Shown here piece by piece: positions 38,655-52,422 of a stretch of DNA of 64,000 nucleotides. The stretch's first letter is position 1. Every line of letters starts with the position of its first letter. Source of the stretch: Phycomyces blakesleeanus NRRL 1555(-) (lineage: Eukaryota; Mucoromycota; Mucoromycetes; Mucorales; Phycomycetaceae); assembly GCF_001638985.1 (NCBI RefSeq), contig NW_017265134.1, positions 1,302,001 to 1,366,000 of the forward strand. Reading direction: 5' to 3'. The position numbers and the translations under genes are program-made. The notes beneath the pieces were generated by a model. The model did no database searches. It was given only the letters and a program-made list of their open reading frames with translations, and was not told the DNA's origin.

Positions 38655-40171
38655 TTAAAATAGGGTTCCATCGCTCTATTGATTGAATGTATTAGAGAAA
38701 GAGAATCTTTGCAATTTAAATCATAAATATTATTTACCTCCATGACAATGGGTGGTCCAGCTGTATCTGGTCTCAGGGTAGCAGCAATCTCACGACCTGC
38801 GGTCCAGGTTCCTCCCTCTAATACCTGAGCTAAAACAAGGTCTTGTCCGAGTTTCTTCTCGACTGCTTTGTGAATCTTGTCAAGATAGATTACGGTCAAG
38901 GCACGCCATTCAACGATTAATGAATCACTGCCTTCAAAAGTAGGAAGCTCCTGGCCTTCGGATGTACCACGCTTGACCTGAGCTGGCTTAAGTTTGAGTA
39001 ACCCATAGTCCACCAAAAGACCACCGTTACGATATTCAGGTAAGCCTGTCATCTTCTCGGTTCCCTTGATAGTAAGGTCAATCGAAGATTCAATTGCTTC
39101 CACCAAAGAATATGTAAGCCACTGAGAGAGCTTGTGGAAGGGAACAAGGTTTTCGTAGTTTCCCTTGTCTTCCAGACAGCTGCATGGCCACACATCACCC
39201 AATTTTACACCTTCAATGGTAACACGCGCTGGCCACACATCGGCAAGGCTCATGATCACTTCCCAGAGCTTTTCGATTGACACCGATTTCTTACCATTGT
39301 CGTCTTCCTCAACATTGGCTAAGAGGTAGTCTGAAAGCCAAGTTAAGTTAATTATATAATTCACATCATAGACCCAAGAAGAAGAAAAAAACTTGCCTAC
39401 AAGGTTTCCAGGGCGGCGAGGCTGTCCGTCAACAGTGGGAAAGAACTTCTTTTGCTGTTCCAATACTTTTGACAAACCCTTCAAAAGGTTTGAGCGACCT
39501 TCGAGACCAACCATTGTATTTGCGGAAGTTACTTGGAACCCCTGAGTCATGCGTTCAATTGAGAGCTGCGCAAGGCCTTCGACTATAATGACATTGAGTT
39601 TAGCTATATTCTGACTAAAATTTCTGACCCTATATTTGTTGTTTTTTTCTTGATTTTCTCACGCCTGGTGTTTTTCTTTATGGGTTATGCTCTTACCATC
39701 AACACGATCAGGAACTTCCTTGGAGCTCGAGAAGTAGCCTTCTTCAAACATATCAAAGGACGCGACGGCCAATCCCTCGGACCGACCAATTAACTCTCCA
39801 TCCTTTGCCTTGTATTTCCATGTTTGACCTGCACCAGCATCCACCAATACGGACGCAATAACCAAATCAATTAAACGTCTAGCACTCTCAATCTTGTCGA
39901 GCTTCTTCCAGCGGGTCTCGCGGATGTTCTGCAGACGGTCCAAACCATCATTAATACCAAAGTGACGCAGACGTGAGTGAGGGGGGATCTTTGACAAATC
40001 AGGGAAACGTCTCTGAGTAAGACTGGCAACATGGTCCACAATCTGGGGTAGTTTTGAATCATCCACATCAAAAAAATCAAGTTGGTCTTTCTGACCCTTC
40101 TCATAGACCTGACCACATCGATCACGGATAGAATCAAGTGTTCTAAGGTAGTTTTGGGGAAGAACTGTCAT
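38655..40171 (-). CDS. URC4: URC4/DUF1688 uracil catabolism protein
   Basis: DUF1688 family. Urc4 is one of the proteins needed for the URC route of uracil degradation described in Lachancea kluyveri; its exact reaction is not something I can assign. Starts MTVLPQNYLRTLDSIRDRCG. It shows VDDSKLPQIVDHVASLTQRR, IPPHSRLRHFGI, DLVIASVLVDAGAGQTWKY, SEGLAVASFDMFEEGYFSS, NTMVGLEGRSNLLKGL, LWEVIMSLADVWPARV, FHKLSQWLTYSL, YRNGGLLVDYGLL and GGTWTAGREIAA. The final exon, after an intron at about 38677-38740, gives the typical C-terminus SDGTLF and sets the stop at 38655. Three introns are visible. It lies in the same direction as DHX37, whose stop is 258 bp upstream of this start. Confidence 0.88.
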
Positions 40172-40429
40172 TTATTTTGAGATAAGAGTTAGTAAGAGCA
40201 GAGGAATAGGAGAGAGACGATAAGAAGATCGGGCGAATTAAATGGGTGATTTATACAAAGTACTACTTTCCTTTTTAGGAATTTTTATAGTTAAGGCTAA
40301 CCTAAGCATTGTGATTATAAAATATAGATATATATATTTTTTATGAAATGTGACATGTAAATGATTTTTTTTTAAAAAAAAAAAGCTTGATGATTTTGTA
40401 TTATATGTTTTAGTTTTCTTCTTCTTCTT

Positions 40430-43400
40430 CTATGCACTAATAACCCATCTAGTGCCCTTTCTATGCATCTCAACCTGGATAGGTGGTAATGGCCAACCCT
40501 TTGGTCCAAAGCTAGGAACAACATATACCGTTTTCTTATCTTTTGTCTGTTCGCTGTACCTGAAAATATATGGCTATAAGTCAGATTTTGTACTCTCAAA
40601 AAAAGCTATAATTGTTGGCTTACTTTGGAATAGGGTGATCAAGTGGTCGTCCAAACGAACAAAACTCTTTACCGATTTCTGGCAGCCATTTTGTATCAAT
40701 GGCAGTAACTCCCTTGAAGCAGGTCTTTGTTGCTCCCTTGAATAGTTCGTTGTACACCAAAGCAATAGGAGGCTCCTGGCTGTACAAAATAGATCCAGGG
40801 TGAATGAATGCTTCCTCTTCACTCCACATCAACTTGTAGGCTACGCCTCTTGCGTTCTTGAAGCGAGTACCGCCCTGACCACCGTTTTCAATCACGTCTT
40901 TACGAATAGCCACGGAATCGATGAAGCCAGCAGTGATGACTTGTTTAAGAAATTTGATTTGGCGCTTTGTAGGAGGCAGCATCTTAGGATCAACCCAGAC
41001 ATCCACATTCTCAAATAAAGCAGCCATAAGGTTAGTAAGCTGCCATCGGAGCTTTCGAATTTCTTCCATGGCCTTTGAACGCAAGAAGTTCTCTTCACAG
41101 AACTCAGCTGTGGCACCTGCATACTCATAAGCACCCACAACATTCAGCAGCTTGAGAATATCGCTAGATCGGTCCAACCCGGCATGCTTGATTTGTGACT
41201 CAAAATACTTCTTTCTCATCAATCTTCGTCTGGCTTTTGCGATTTCAGTCTCACGGTTAAGACCCTTTAATTCTTTGTGGTCCAAGCTATCATCATCGCT
41301 ATCATCTTCATTTTCTTCTAAGTGGTATTCTTGGATAAAAGGATCTCCGACTGACAAAGCAGCAACAATGGCAATAACGAATGGTAAGCAGTCTTGCTGA
41401 TTTCCGATGACCAGCCTATGATACGATTCGTTAGATTTGTTTTTATATTAGTCAATTAGCTTACATTTTAGCAAACCGAGGAGTGACAGGAAGATTAGCC
41501 ATTGCTTGACCGACAGGTGTGATATGCTTGACATCTGTATCGATAGCTCCAAGATACCCAAGTAGCTGATATACGCACAGATAAAATTAATACCATTTCC
41601 TCTTTAATATTTTGTGTTTCCAGTTTGTACCTTCTCCGCTTTGGAAAGAGTTTGTCTTTCTGGTGGGGTGGGGAAGGGGAAGTTGACAACGTTGTCGATG
41701 CCCATAGACTTCATGTTGAGTACAACACCTGGTATATAATAAAAAGCACAAGCAATATTAATATTTATATACAGTGTTATTTGCCGTGTTGAGTAAGCTA
41801 CATACCTTCAATAGGCATGCGGCTGATTTCTGGAGTTGAGAACTGCTCAAAATCATGATCAAATACAGCTGAAGAATAAAGTCTGTAACAGTGACCAGGT
41901 CCTGTTCTTCCTGCACGACCAGCACGCTAAAAGTCACACCTGTCAGATAAGCTGCTATCTTTTTTAATATTGATTATCTATTATGAATATACCTGACCCG
42001 CGGATGCCTTGGAAGTCCAATCAACTTCGAAGGACTGGACACCAGTTTTGATATCATACCGTCGCTACAAATAACACTTTAGTTAGCCGCTTGCCTCCTA
42101 CACATATTCGACTATTCTCCAAGTATAATATTTACCTCCTTTGCTTTTCCACAATCAACTACATAACGAATACCAGGGATTGTAACAGATGTTTCTGCCA
42201 CGTTTGTGGCAATCACACAAAGTCGTGTTCCCTCTGGAGGAGGTTGAAATACACGAAGCTGTGCTTCCGTAGGCAAGGAAGAATATAGAGGCAATACGTG
42301 AAGAGGAGCTGCATACGAAATAGTGTAAGTAAACTTTCCATATTCGCATTTATATATATACTCCCACTTACCATCCTTAGTCGATACAAGTTCTTCTTCG
42401 TCAAAACCAAGATCGCTATCACTGTCATCGGAATCGGATTCTAAATCAAAATCTTCAACTTGATTTTCACCCAAGGCGATCTCTTCGCTCTCCATAGCAG
42501 CTTTGAGAAATAATTTTATATGTGGATTAATCATCTTTATTATCAATGTATGATACCCTCTTATATGTTTTTTTTTCCTTACCTTCTCCTGGAATAGCAG
42601 CATCTCGTTTTAATTCAAGCTCTGCTGCTTGTCTGATGCGTTTGCGCTCCTCAAGAGCCGCCTTTGGAGGAAGCGAAGGGTATTTCTCGCGGAGTAGTTT
42701 ACAGAGATGTTGAATTTCATTTTGACCCGTCAAGAAGATAAGAATACCACCTTCCGGTAAGCGATCGTGAATCTTTGACACCTTCTTAAATGCTTCGGCA
42801 ACATGATCTTCAGGCGTACGTTTGTTAAAGTGGATAGACACCTGTTATAAAATAATTTATTTGGTTAGATTTTCTTTGATTAATAACAGTAATAATGTGC
42901 TTATACTATTTCCAATACAATATACTCACTGGATATTGTCTTGCATTCACACTGATAACAGGTGGTGGTTTAGTGAACAGTGTTGAGTTTTCTGTGAAAT
43001 CGGAAACACGGAGAGTAGCAGACATGATGACTACACGAAGAGGCTAAATATCCAAGTACGTTTAGTATATTATTCCAGAAATTATATATATATATATTTT
43101 ATGTATGTCTACCTTGATCTTGGCACGATCTTCGCGACTAAGTTCTGCTCTTAATTTCAAGACTCTGCTCACAACACCAATAAGAATATCTGTATTCAAG
43201 TTACGTTCGTGCGCTTCATCGATGATGATAACAGAGTACTTTGTCAGCAAAAGGTCTTGAGATAGCTCACGCAAGAGTACACCATCTGTCATGAATTTAA
43301 TACGTGTTTTTTCAGAAGTTGTTACATCATAACGGATCTATAGAAAGTCCCGTTAAATTGTTAGAGTTCTGATTTTTTGTGTGTTCTTTTTTTTTTTGAA

Positions 43401-45274
43401 ATATTAATAAAAGATAAATAAATTCATTACCTGATGAGAAACAACACTTTCTGGAAGGTTTAGTTCATAACCGACACGCTTTGCCATACTAACTGCAGCC
43501 ACACGACGAGGCTGTGTAATAGCAATGAGACCAGGGTTGTCTACAGCGGATAAGAGCAATAAATAAGCACCAGCTATTTCCTTTATTCTGATTATCCAAA
43601 TAATAAATAACAAACTCACCGCTATCAGGATGAGACCAACCAGCCTCGTACAAGAACTGGGGAACCTGCGTGGTTTTTCCTGAACCAGTCTCACCACAAA
43701 TGACTACGACAGTGTTGTTACGAATGGCTTCCATAATAACCTATCAGTATTTATACCATCGATTAATAAAATGAAGGAGGTATAGTTATGCTATGTCTCA
43801 TATTTAATTTTACCTGTTCTTCACCACACACTGGTAGCTTCATGCGAGCTTCCTGTACTTCCTTTGTTCTGTTTACAGGAACATAGAATGGCTAATGGTG
43901 GAGGAAGAATAAAGAGAAATATCAGTGAACAGCCCACTTGTGATAGTTACGTTTTTTTATTTTCGAAGTTTTTACCTTTGCAACATCCGAACTCAAATCA
44001 CCCTCTCTGTTGCTTCTCAAAAGCTGCAGCTTAATCTCATCCACCTCTTCCTCTCTTTGTGCAGGAACAGGGACATTCTTTGCAGCTTCTACAACTTCTT
44101 CCAAAGCAGTTACATCCGAATACGTAATATCCTCAACCATTGATGTCTTGGGTTTGTCTTCCTCTTCATCGCTGTCACTATCATTAGCAGAATCCGAACT
44201 ATCAAATGAATCATCCGATTCGATTCCCTTTCTCTGCTTATAACGTTTCTTGGCTGATTCAGGGATAGTAGACTAAATTAAGGAAGCAGAGCAACCTTCT
44301 TTTAGCTTTGTGTCTACAGCCTCTCTAATTCCTGTTATTTACCTTCTTCTTCTTTCTCTTTCTCTTCACCAACGATACTGCAGGTCCATCTTCAGTCTTC
44401 TTCAGCGCACTTCCAAAGTTGGAGTTTTCCGCAGCAGCAGCTGCCTCTGCGTCAGCTTTAGCCTGGATTTCCATCTGTGCAAGCGATGCAGCTGAAAAAG
44501 CTTCCATTTCTTCATCATCGATTTCCTTTTCTACCACAAGTCTAATATCGGTATTGGTAACATCCATGCCAGCCTTTTGTTCCAACATTGACTGCCGCAA
44601 TTTTTCTCTCAGAGTTTGTGCGGATCGTCCGATAAGTTTAGATGACTTGAGAAGGTCTGAAGACCATGATGAAACACTGTTTTTTTTTTAAAAAAATGTA
44701 AGTAATTCACTTAAGTCTCTACTTCTTCCAAACAATACTTACGCAAGTTTAGACATCAACCCTTCACGAGCTTCTTTTTTCAATTTTTGATCCTAATCCC
44801 GAAATACGGGGCGTTAGAAGTACGGGCCATTGATAGTCTGCTGGATCAATCGACTTACAATATAGTTGTTCAACTTCTTTTGCTTCTTTTTGGATAAACG
44901 AGGTGCTGGCTAATATAATATTTTGTTTAATATCAAAATATTCAATTACTTCTTTCAGACTCTTTCTAGTTACTTACTGGCGGTGCTTTTACTGGAGGGG
45001 CTGGAACACTATGTATAAATAAAATTGGCTTTTTCTTTAATTCAATTACTTTTTTTTATCAAAGAAAAAAGCAAGCTGCACAACAATTGACAGCATGTAG
45101 TCATGTCAAGAAAGTCTAATTGAGACATTGTTCTCATTAGCTTTACCTCTTTTCAGAATCTCCGGTGTTCTCTCCATTATTTGCAGCATTTGTTTCTGCT
45201 GCAGCTCTTGCTTTGGCTGCCTCTAGTAATGCTTCTTGTGCTGCTCGCTTTTGTCTTTGTCGTGCTTTTCCCAT
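40430..45274 (-). CDS. ECM16: DEAH-box RNA helicase DHX37/Dhr1 (Ecm16)
   Basis: Nucleolar ATPase that, in yeast, removes U3 snoRNA from pre-18S rRNA during small-subunit assembly. Starts [13 protein letters not shown] at 45274. A long basic/acidic N-terminal extension ([15 protein letters not shown], [33 protein letters not shown]) precedes the core. Motifs in order are [28 protein letters not shown] (I), [15 protein letters not shown] (Ia), [23 protein letters not shown] (II), SATL (III), [42 protein letters not shown] (V) and [12 protein letters not shown] (VI). An acidic insertion ([20 protein letters not shown]) lies between motif blocks of RecA2, as in DHX37 proteins. HA2 and OB-fold regions follow, ending GTRWVISA. 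There are more than ten introns. Confidence 0.95.
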
Positions 45275-46701
45275 GAGTTTAGGACTGGATCGATGCTCAA
45301 TGAAATAAGATCTCGAAAGGGAAAAATTTTCTTGGAGCAAGTGATTTGCATACACTCCGACAACATTTAATGAAAGACTCAATTCCAACACAGACTAAGC
45401 AAGATGTCTTTATTTTGAAGTATGTCTAAATTTTAAGCATCTTGTCTAAATATACTAATAAGACATCATGACTTTAATGCTTTAGACATTTTCGGAGGGT
45501 CTATAGTTTAACTGTCTGTAAATCTTTTAATATCTACCATGCTTAAGAGTGCTTTGAAGATAATAATGTAAGTTTTATCGATATAGCTGTTTATTTAATC
45601 TTTGTAAATTGATGAAAGATTAGTATAATAAAAAAGCAGGCTGTCATTTCGGTAGTTTAATATCTAACTTATATCAGTCTTCTTGTAATACCCACAAACT
45701 TTCTTATTTGAAAGATTTTATACTATACGGAATTCTATGTAGGATGCTGCTATGAAGTCTAAAGAGTACACACAATTATTCGATTACATGATATGTAGCC
45801 ATACTCAGTTAATACTTTTATAATCAGATATTTACTAGTACATAATATGCTTTTCTGCTCAAAATAATACTCATACATCGATGCCAAGTTCAAAAGAGCA
45901 GTTTTAGTTTTACTTTGGCAATTCCAACTTGTCTTAAGACAGATATCTTTGGGCTTTACAAAAGGTACCAGATATAGGTATAAGTACTTTATATACATAA
46001 ATAAAGAAATAAAAAGAGTGAAAGAGAGAAAGCAAGTTAGAGACGCGCTTTGGATGGGGTTGACCAAGTACTGTTATTCTCTCCTTTAATTTGAATAGAA
46101 GTTTTTATAATGGAGAATTTAACATATAAAATATAAAAGACCATATCAGTTTTTCGAATTGGATCAATCCTTTGGCCCAGCTTCCTTTCTCTAAGCCCGG
46201 AAAATTGATGAAATATATATGTACATGTACCATATAATATTTATGCTATTAATTCACGTACACCAGTATATTGTAAGAAAAATTGTTAACATCTGGATAA
46301 ACTTGAATGTTCTGGTAGTCCTTAAATCTCTGATCTTTCTGAATCTTAAATTCGCTTGCTTTTTACATCCATAAAAGGTAAATTGATAATCTCGTTCAAA
46401 TCACTATTTTTCAGTAGCAAAAAGTCAAAACATATACAATTTTGCAGCCAATTTATATCTAGATACTAGCTTAGACTTATTAAGCTGGCCTTTCATCATT
46501 AATGATATATTTACTCAATAGAAAGCACCGAAAGACTATTTGGTATATTTAAGATATGTATATTTATATATTTGTATGTGTGTACAATGTCTACTATGTA
46601 AAAAAAGAGATTATTAGGGCTGTTGACAGTTTGACGGCTTTTTCCTTTTCTTTTGGTGGCAATCAATGCATAAACTCCAACAGCTCCAACAAGACATATA
46701 T
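45275..46701. other. Intergenic region between DHX37 and URA5
   Basis: About 1.4 kb, AT-rich. No supported gene; the frame at 45759-46067 has no domain. It includes the 5' region of DHX37 and the 3' region of the orotate phosphoribosyltransferase gene, both transcribed leftward. Confidence 0.5.
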
Positions 46702-47355
46702 TTATTTGTTGATGCCATATTGAGCCTTGTATTCCTTCATCATCTTCAATTGATCACCATATGTGCCCTTCTCTTCCATATATTCAATGATGTGATCCAT
46801 AGTGATAATGGCCCGTATAGGAATGTTGTTAGCCTCCTGGATGGCTTGAATCGCGCTTTTGCCAGAACCATCGGGGGCAATTTCAGCGCGGTCAACAGCA
46901 ACCAGGACACCAGTCAAGACACCCTTCTTCTCGCGAATGATACCGATAGACTCGTTGATAGCAGTACCAGCTGTAATAACATCGTCTACAACAACAACCT
47001 TGCCACTCAATGGAGTACCAACGATGTCACCACCCTCACCGTGATCCTTCTTCTCCTTGCGGTTGAAAGCAAAGGGAGCTTCAATAGAGTGTTGGGAAGA
47101 GAGAGACATAGCGGTGGCACAGACAAGGGGAATACCCTTGTATGCAGGACCAAAGATAACGTCGTATTCAAAGTTGGCATCAAGGAAAGCAGCAGCGTAG
47201 AAACGTCCAATAGCATTGAGAGACTTTCCGCTGTTAAAGAGACCAGCGTTGAAGAAGTAAGGAGAGGTACGACCAGATTTGAGAACAAAGGAGCCGAAGC
47301 GAAGCACCTCGTTAGCAAGAGCAAATTCAATAAATTCACGTTGATATTCCTTCAT
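46702..47355 (-). CDS. URA5: Orotate phosphoribosyltransferase
   Basis: Converts orotate and PRPP to orotidine 5'-phosphate, the fifth step of de novo UMP synthesis; cytosolic. Intronless, 217 aa, the usual length. It begins MKEYQREFIEFALANEVLRF and shows LKSGRTSPYFFNAGLF, IFGPAYKGIPLVCATA (substrate-binding loop), FNRKEKKDHGEGG (flexible catalytic loop with Lys and His) and VVVVDDVITAGTAINE (PRPP-binding motif). Nothing is missing. The well-biased codon use suggests good expression. The DNAAF5-like gene ends 323 bp upstream on the same strand. Confidence 0.97.
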   Translation of the reverse strand: MKEYQREFIEFALANEVLRFGSFVLKSGRTSPYFFNAGLFNSGKSLNAIGRFYAAAFLDANFEYDVIFGPAYKGIPLVCATAMSLSSQHSIEAPFAFNRKEKKDHGEGGDIVGTPLSGKVVVVDDVITAGTAINESIGIIREKKGVLTGVLVAVDRAEIAPDGSGKSAIQAIQEANNIPIRAIITMDHIIEYMEEKGTYGDQLKMMKEYKAQYGINK

Positions 47356-47678
47356 GGTTTACAAGAGTATAAAGGGATAAAGATGGATCTTGCCAAGTGG
47401 AACTAATTTCATTAACGCGTGGCTTATAATTTATATTAGGCAAGATCGGATGTATTTTGTGACTTTGCCTGACACACATCTCCATTCACATATCCATTTC
47501 CCGCTCAAAACATAATATATAAATATATATATATATATGAATATGTATACTTGTGCGTATAATTCTAGTGTATAAATGTGTATTTTTCTATTTTTCTACA
47601 AACGATCTTTTTAAAATGTTCCTACAAACAAGCTTTATATATCTCAATTGGCCTTTTTTCTTTATACATATACGAGTT

Positions 47679-47961
47679 TTAGTTGACAAACTTATTTAGG
47701 CCTGTGGGTAGAATAGAAGTAATATGATCTTTGGAGAGCGCCGACTTGATACGATCTTTAGCTGGGATAGAGATGTTTTGCTCAGGGGTGTTAAGAAGAG
47801 CATCGAGTAGTGCAAGAACAGCAGTAAGAACAGTAGCAGTAGGGTAAGCTCCAGTTTCTGCTGTCCAGTGACCTTTTTGGAGATGTGGCAGAAGAATATC
47901 AAGATATATATCAGGTAACGGCACTTTGGTAGCCAAAACAGAAGCTACTTCTACAGTCTAT

Positions 47962-47994
<33 letters not shown>

Positions 47995-48340
47995 TTGAGT
48001 GGAATAAATAAATAAGCTTTCTTTCTTTCTTAATTTATTATTATTATTATTGTTTGAGAATAAAACATTTTGATTACTTGCCTTAATGCGTACTAGACTG
48101 TCAGGGGCAGTGCAATAGGTTACGATAAGTTGGTGGAGGATACGATTAAGAGATCTAGTGACATCTTTAGGTGCAGCAAAACCAACCAATAGATTGAGTA
48201 CTGACAAGGCGGTGATTTGACGAGTGGCAATGAAGTGTTGAATATCGTGAAGTAGTGACTTGAGCGTTTTTTCCCATGCCATATGCACAACGTGCATCAA
48301 ACCTAGCATGCAACTGCATTAGTGCATATACTCCTACGCA

Positions 48341-48386
<46 letters not shown>

Positions 48387-49493
48387 AGAAGTATCACGAC
48401 ATACCCATGACTTGAGCGTCTTCTCCAAGTGTATCAAGAAGACCAGAATCAACAAGATCTTGTGCACACTGTTTTCCCAATAGGGCAATCATATCCTGAG
48501 CAGCCTGAACAACTTGAGGGAATCCGTCGACGGAGGATGTCAAAATTACGGGCAGTAATTGGTGTGCATGATTGTATCTGTCGCTTGGGGGCCAGGCAGC
48601 AAAAAGGCGACCCACAGCCTGCACGAGGGCTAAACGCACCTGAGGTGCGTGGTCATACATTAGAGTGGGCACAATGGGTGCACGCCCAGTGGATTGGTCC
48701 TGAACAAACAACACATCCACGTACCGCGCATTTCTTAAAAGAATTGCTTCCACGGCTTCTAGTCCCAGAACTCTGAGGGCTGAATGACGGTGCACCAACA
48801 GAGTCGTCGCCATATGTAATGGCTTTTCTCCTGCATATCCAACCAAAACGGGTGCTTCTCTAGCCAAGCTAACCAGTAGTTTTCCGGCTTGCTTCTGTGC
48901 TTCTGGGAATGCATCTTCGATCCCTATCTGAGCAACATCCAGCAATACCTCCACATCCTTTACTCCAAGTTTTGACGTTTTAGTGACAACTTTCTGTACT
49001 ATGACCAGCCACTCTGCTCTTGTCTCTTCAGTTGGCTCTACTCCCGGCTTGAGGCGTTCGGATGCCTTTGTGATAATTGACATTCCCATATTCGAATCAA
49101 GATCTATTGTTTTTTGGACTGATCTAAATCACAGTAAATATTTGCCATTGACAATGGACTAAGCTTGAGCTGAGCTATGGTTTATCGCAATTGCGTTATT
49201 TGTTTGTGTTTACCTTATTATGAGATTCACAGCTTGTTCTCGGATGCCATCGATGGCACTTGCAGTACAGTGCAGTAATGTTGAAAGTAATTTATCAAAG
49301 ATGATCTCATGTTCTAATGTTGACTTGAGAGCAAGATCAAGTGCTTGTAATGCTTTGCGTTTAGCAGGACGATCCCGTCCAGATAGATCTTGTAATACAA
49401 GACAATCCTTTTTTTTTTGTTAATTTTTTTATATGATTCCTTTGCAATAATAGCCTGCTTTACATTATCATACTGTTGAGTTGACTCGCTCAT
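47679..49493 (-). CDS. DNAAF5: HEAT-repeat protein orthologous to dynein axonemal assembly factor 5 (DNAAF5/HEATR2), shortened
   Basis: Five exons join in frame to 480 aa: 49493-49464, 49407-49214, 49123-48405, 48302-48082 and 47957-47679. HEAT-like helices are continuous. Blocks such as DAFPEAQKQAGKLLVSLA, HRHSALRVLGLEAVEAI, HAPQVRLALVQAVGRLFAAW, SDRYNHAHQLLPVILTS, WEKTLKSLLHDI and VEVASVLATKVPL correspond in order to the N-terminal half of animal DNAAF5. In animals that protein is a cytoplasmic factor for building outer and inner dynein arms. The animal protein is about 850 aa, so the C-terminal half is lacking. Intron 4 requires a GC donor (GCAAGT) because the GT inside it breaks frame. 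The reading is intact, so the gene appears maintained. Its role in this fungus is unknown. Confidence 0.8.
47961..47994. repeat. (TTG)n trinucleotide run in a DNAAF5-like gene intron
   Basis: About ten TTG units (CAA on the coding strand) in the GC-AG intron, immediately before its acceptor at 47958-47959. Being intronic it does not encode poly-Gln in the spliced protein, though the intron happens to be open in that frame. Confidence 0.85.
48342..48385. repeat. (AAT)n trinucleotide microsatellite in a DNAAF5-like gene intron
   Basis: About fourteen AAT units inside the intron 48303-48404. Confidence 0.85.
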
Positions 49494-49855
49494 TGTTATT
49501 ATTTTAAAGAGAGAGAAATTAAAAGAAAGAAAATCGGGGTCATTAGAAGAGAGACTTGGTTGTCTAAATCATTAGTATGAATATATTATTACTCTTATTC
49601 TTAATATTTCTGACTAGTGGCTTATTGATAAACATTGTTCTTTATAAATAACGCGTTTTGTTTCGTTTCATTGTGGAAAATATCTTTAATGATTTTTTTG
49701 AAATTTAAGAGGAAAAGATGCATAGAGATGGGATGAAGATACAAACAAGGAGGAGTGATAAAAGTGGAGGTTTTGGATTGTGAAAAGAAATGAAGTAGGA
49801 GGTTTTTGATGGGATTGTCGAGTTAATTTTTATGATTAAGTGGAGGTTTTTTCCT

Positions 49856-52422
<2,567 letters not shown>

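Noticed and set aside
46666..47406. 246-codon plus-strand frame over URA5
   Set aside because: Complementary to the intact orotate phosphoribosyltransferase on the other strand; the URA5 motifs are unequivocal.
48160..48397. Tyr- and Leu-rich frames opposite or within the AAT repeat
   Set aside because: Produced by translation of a microsatellite inside an intron.
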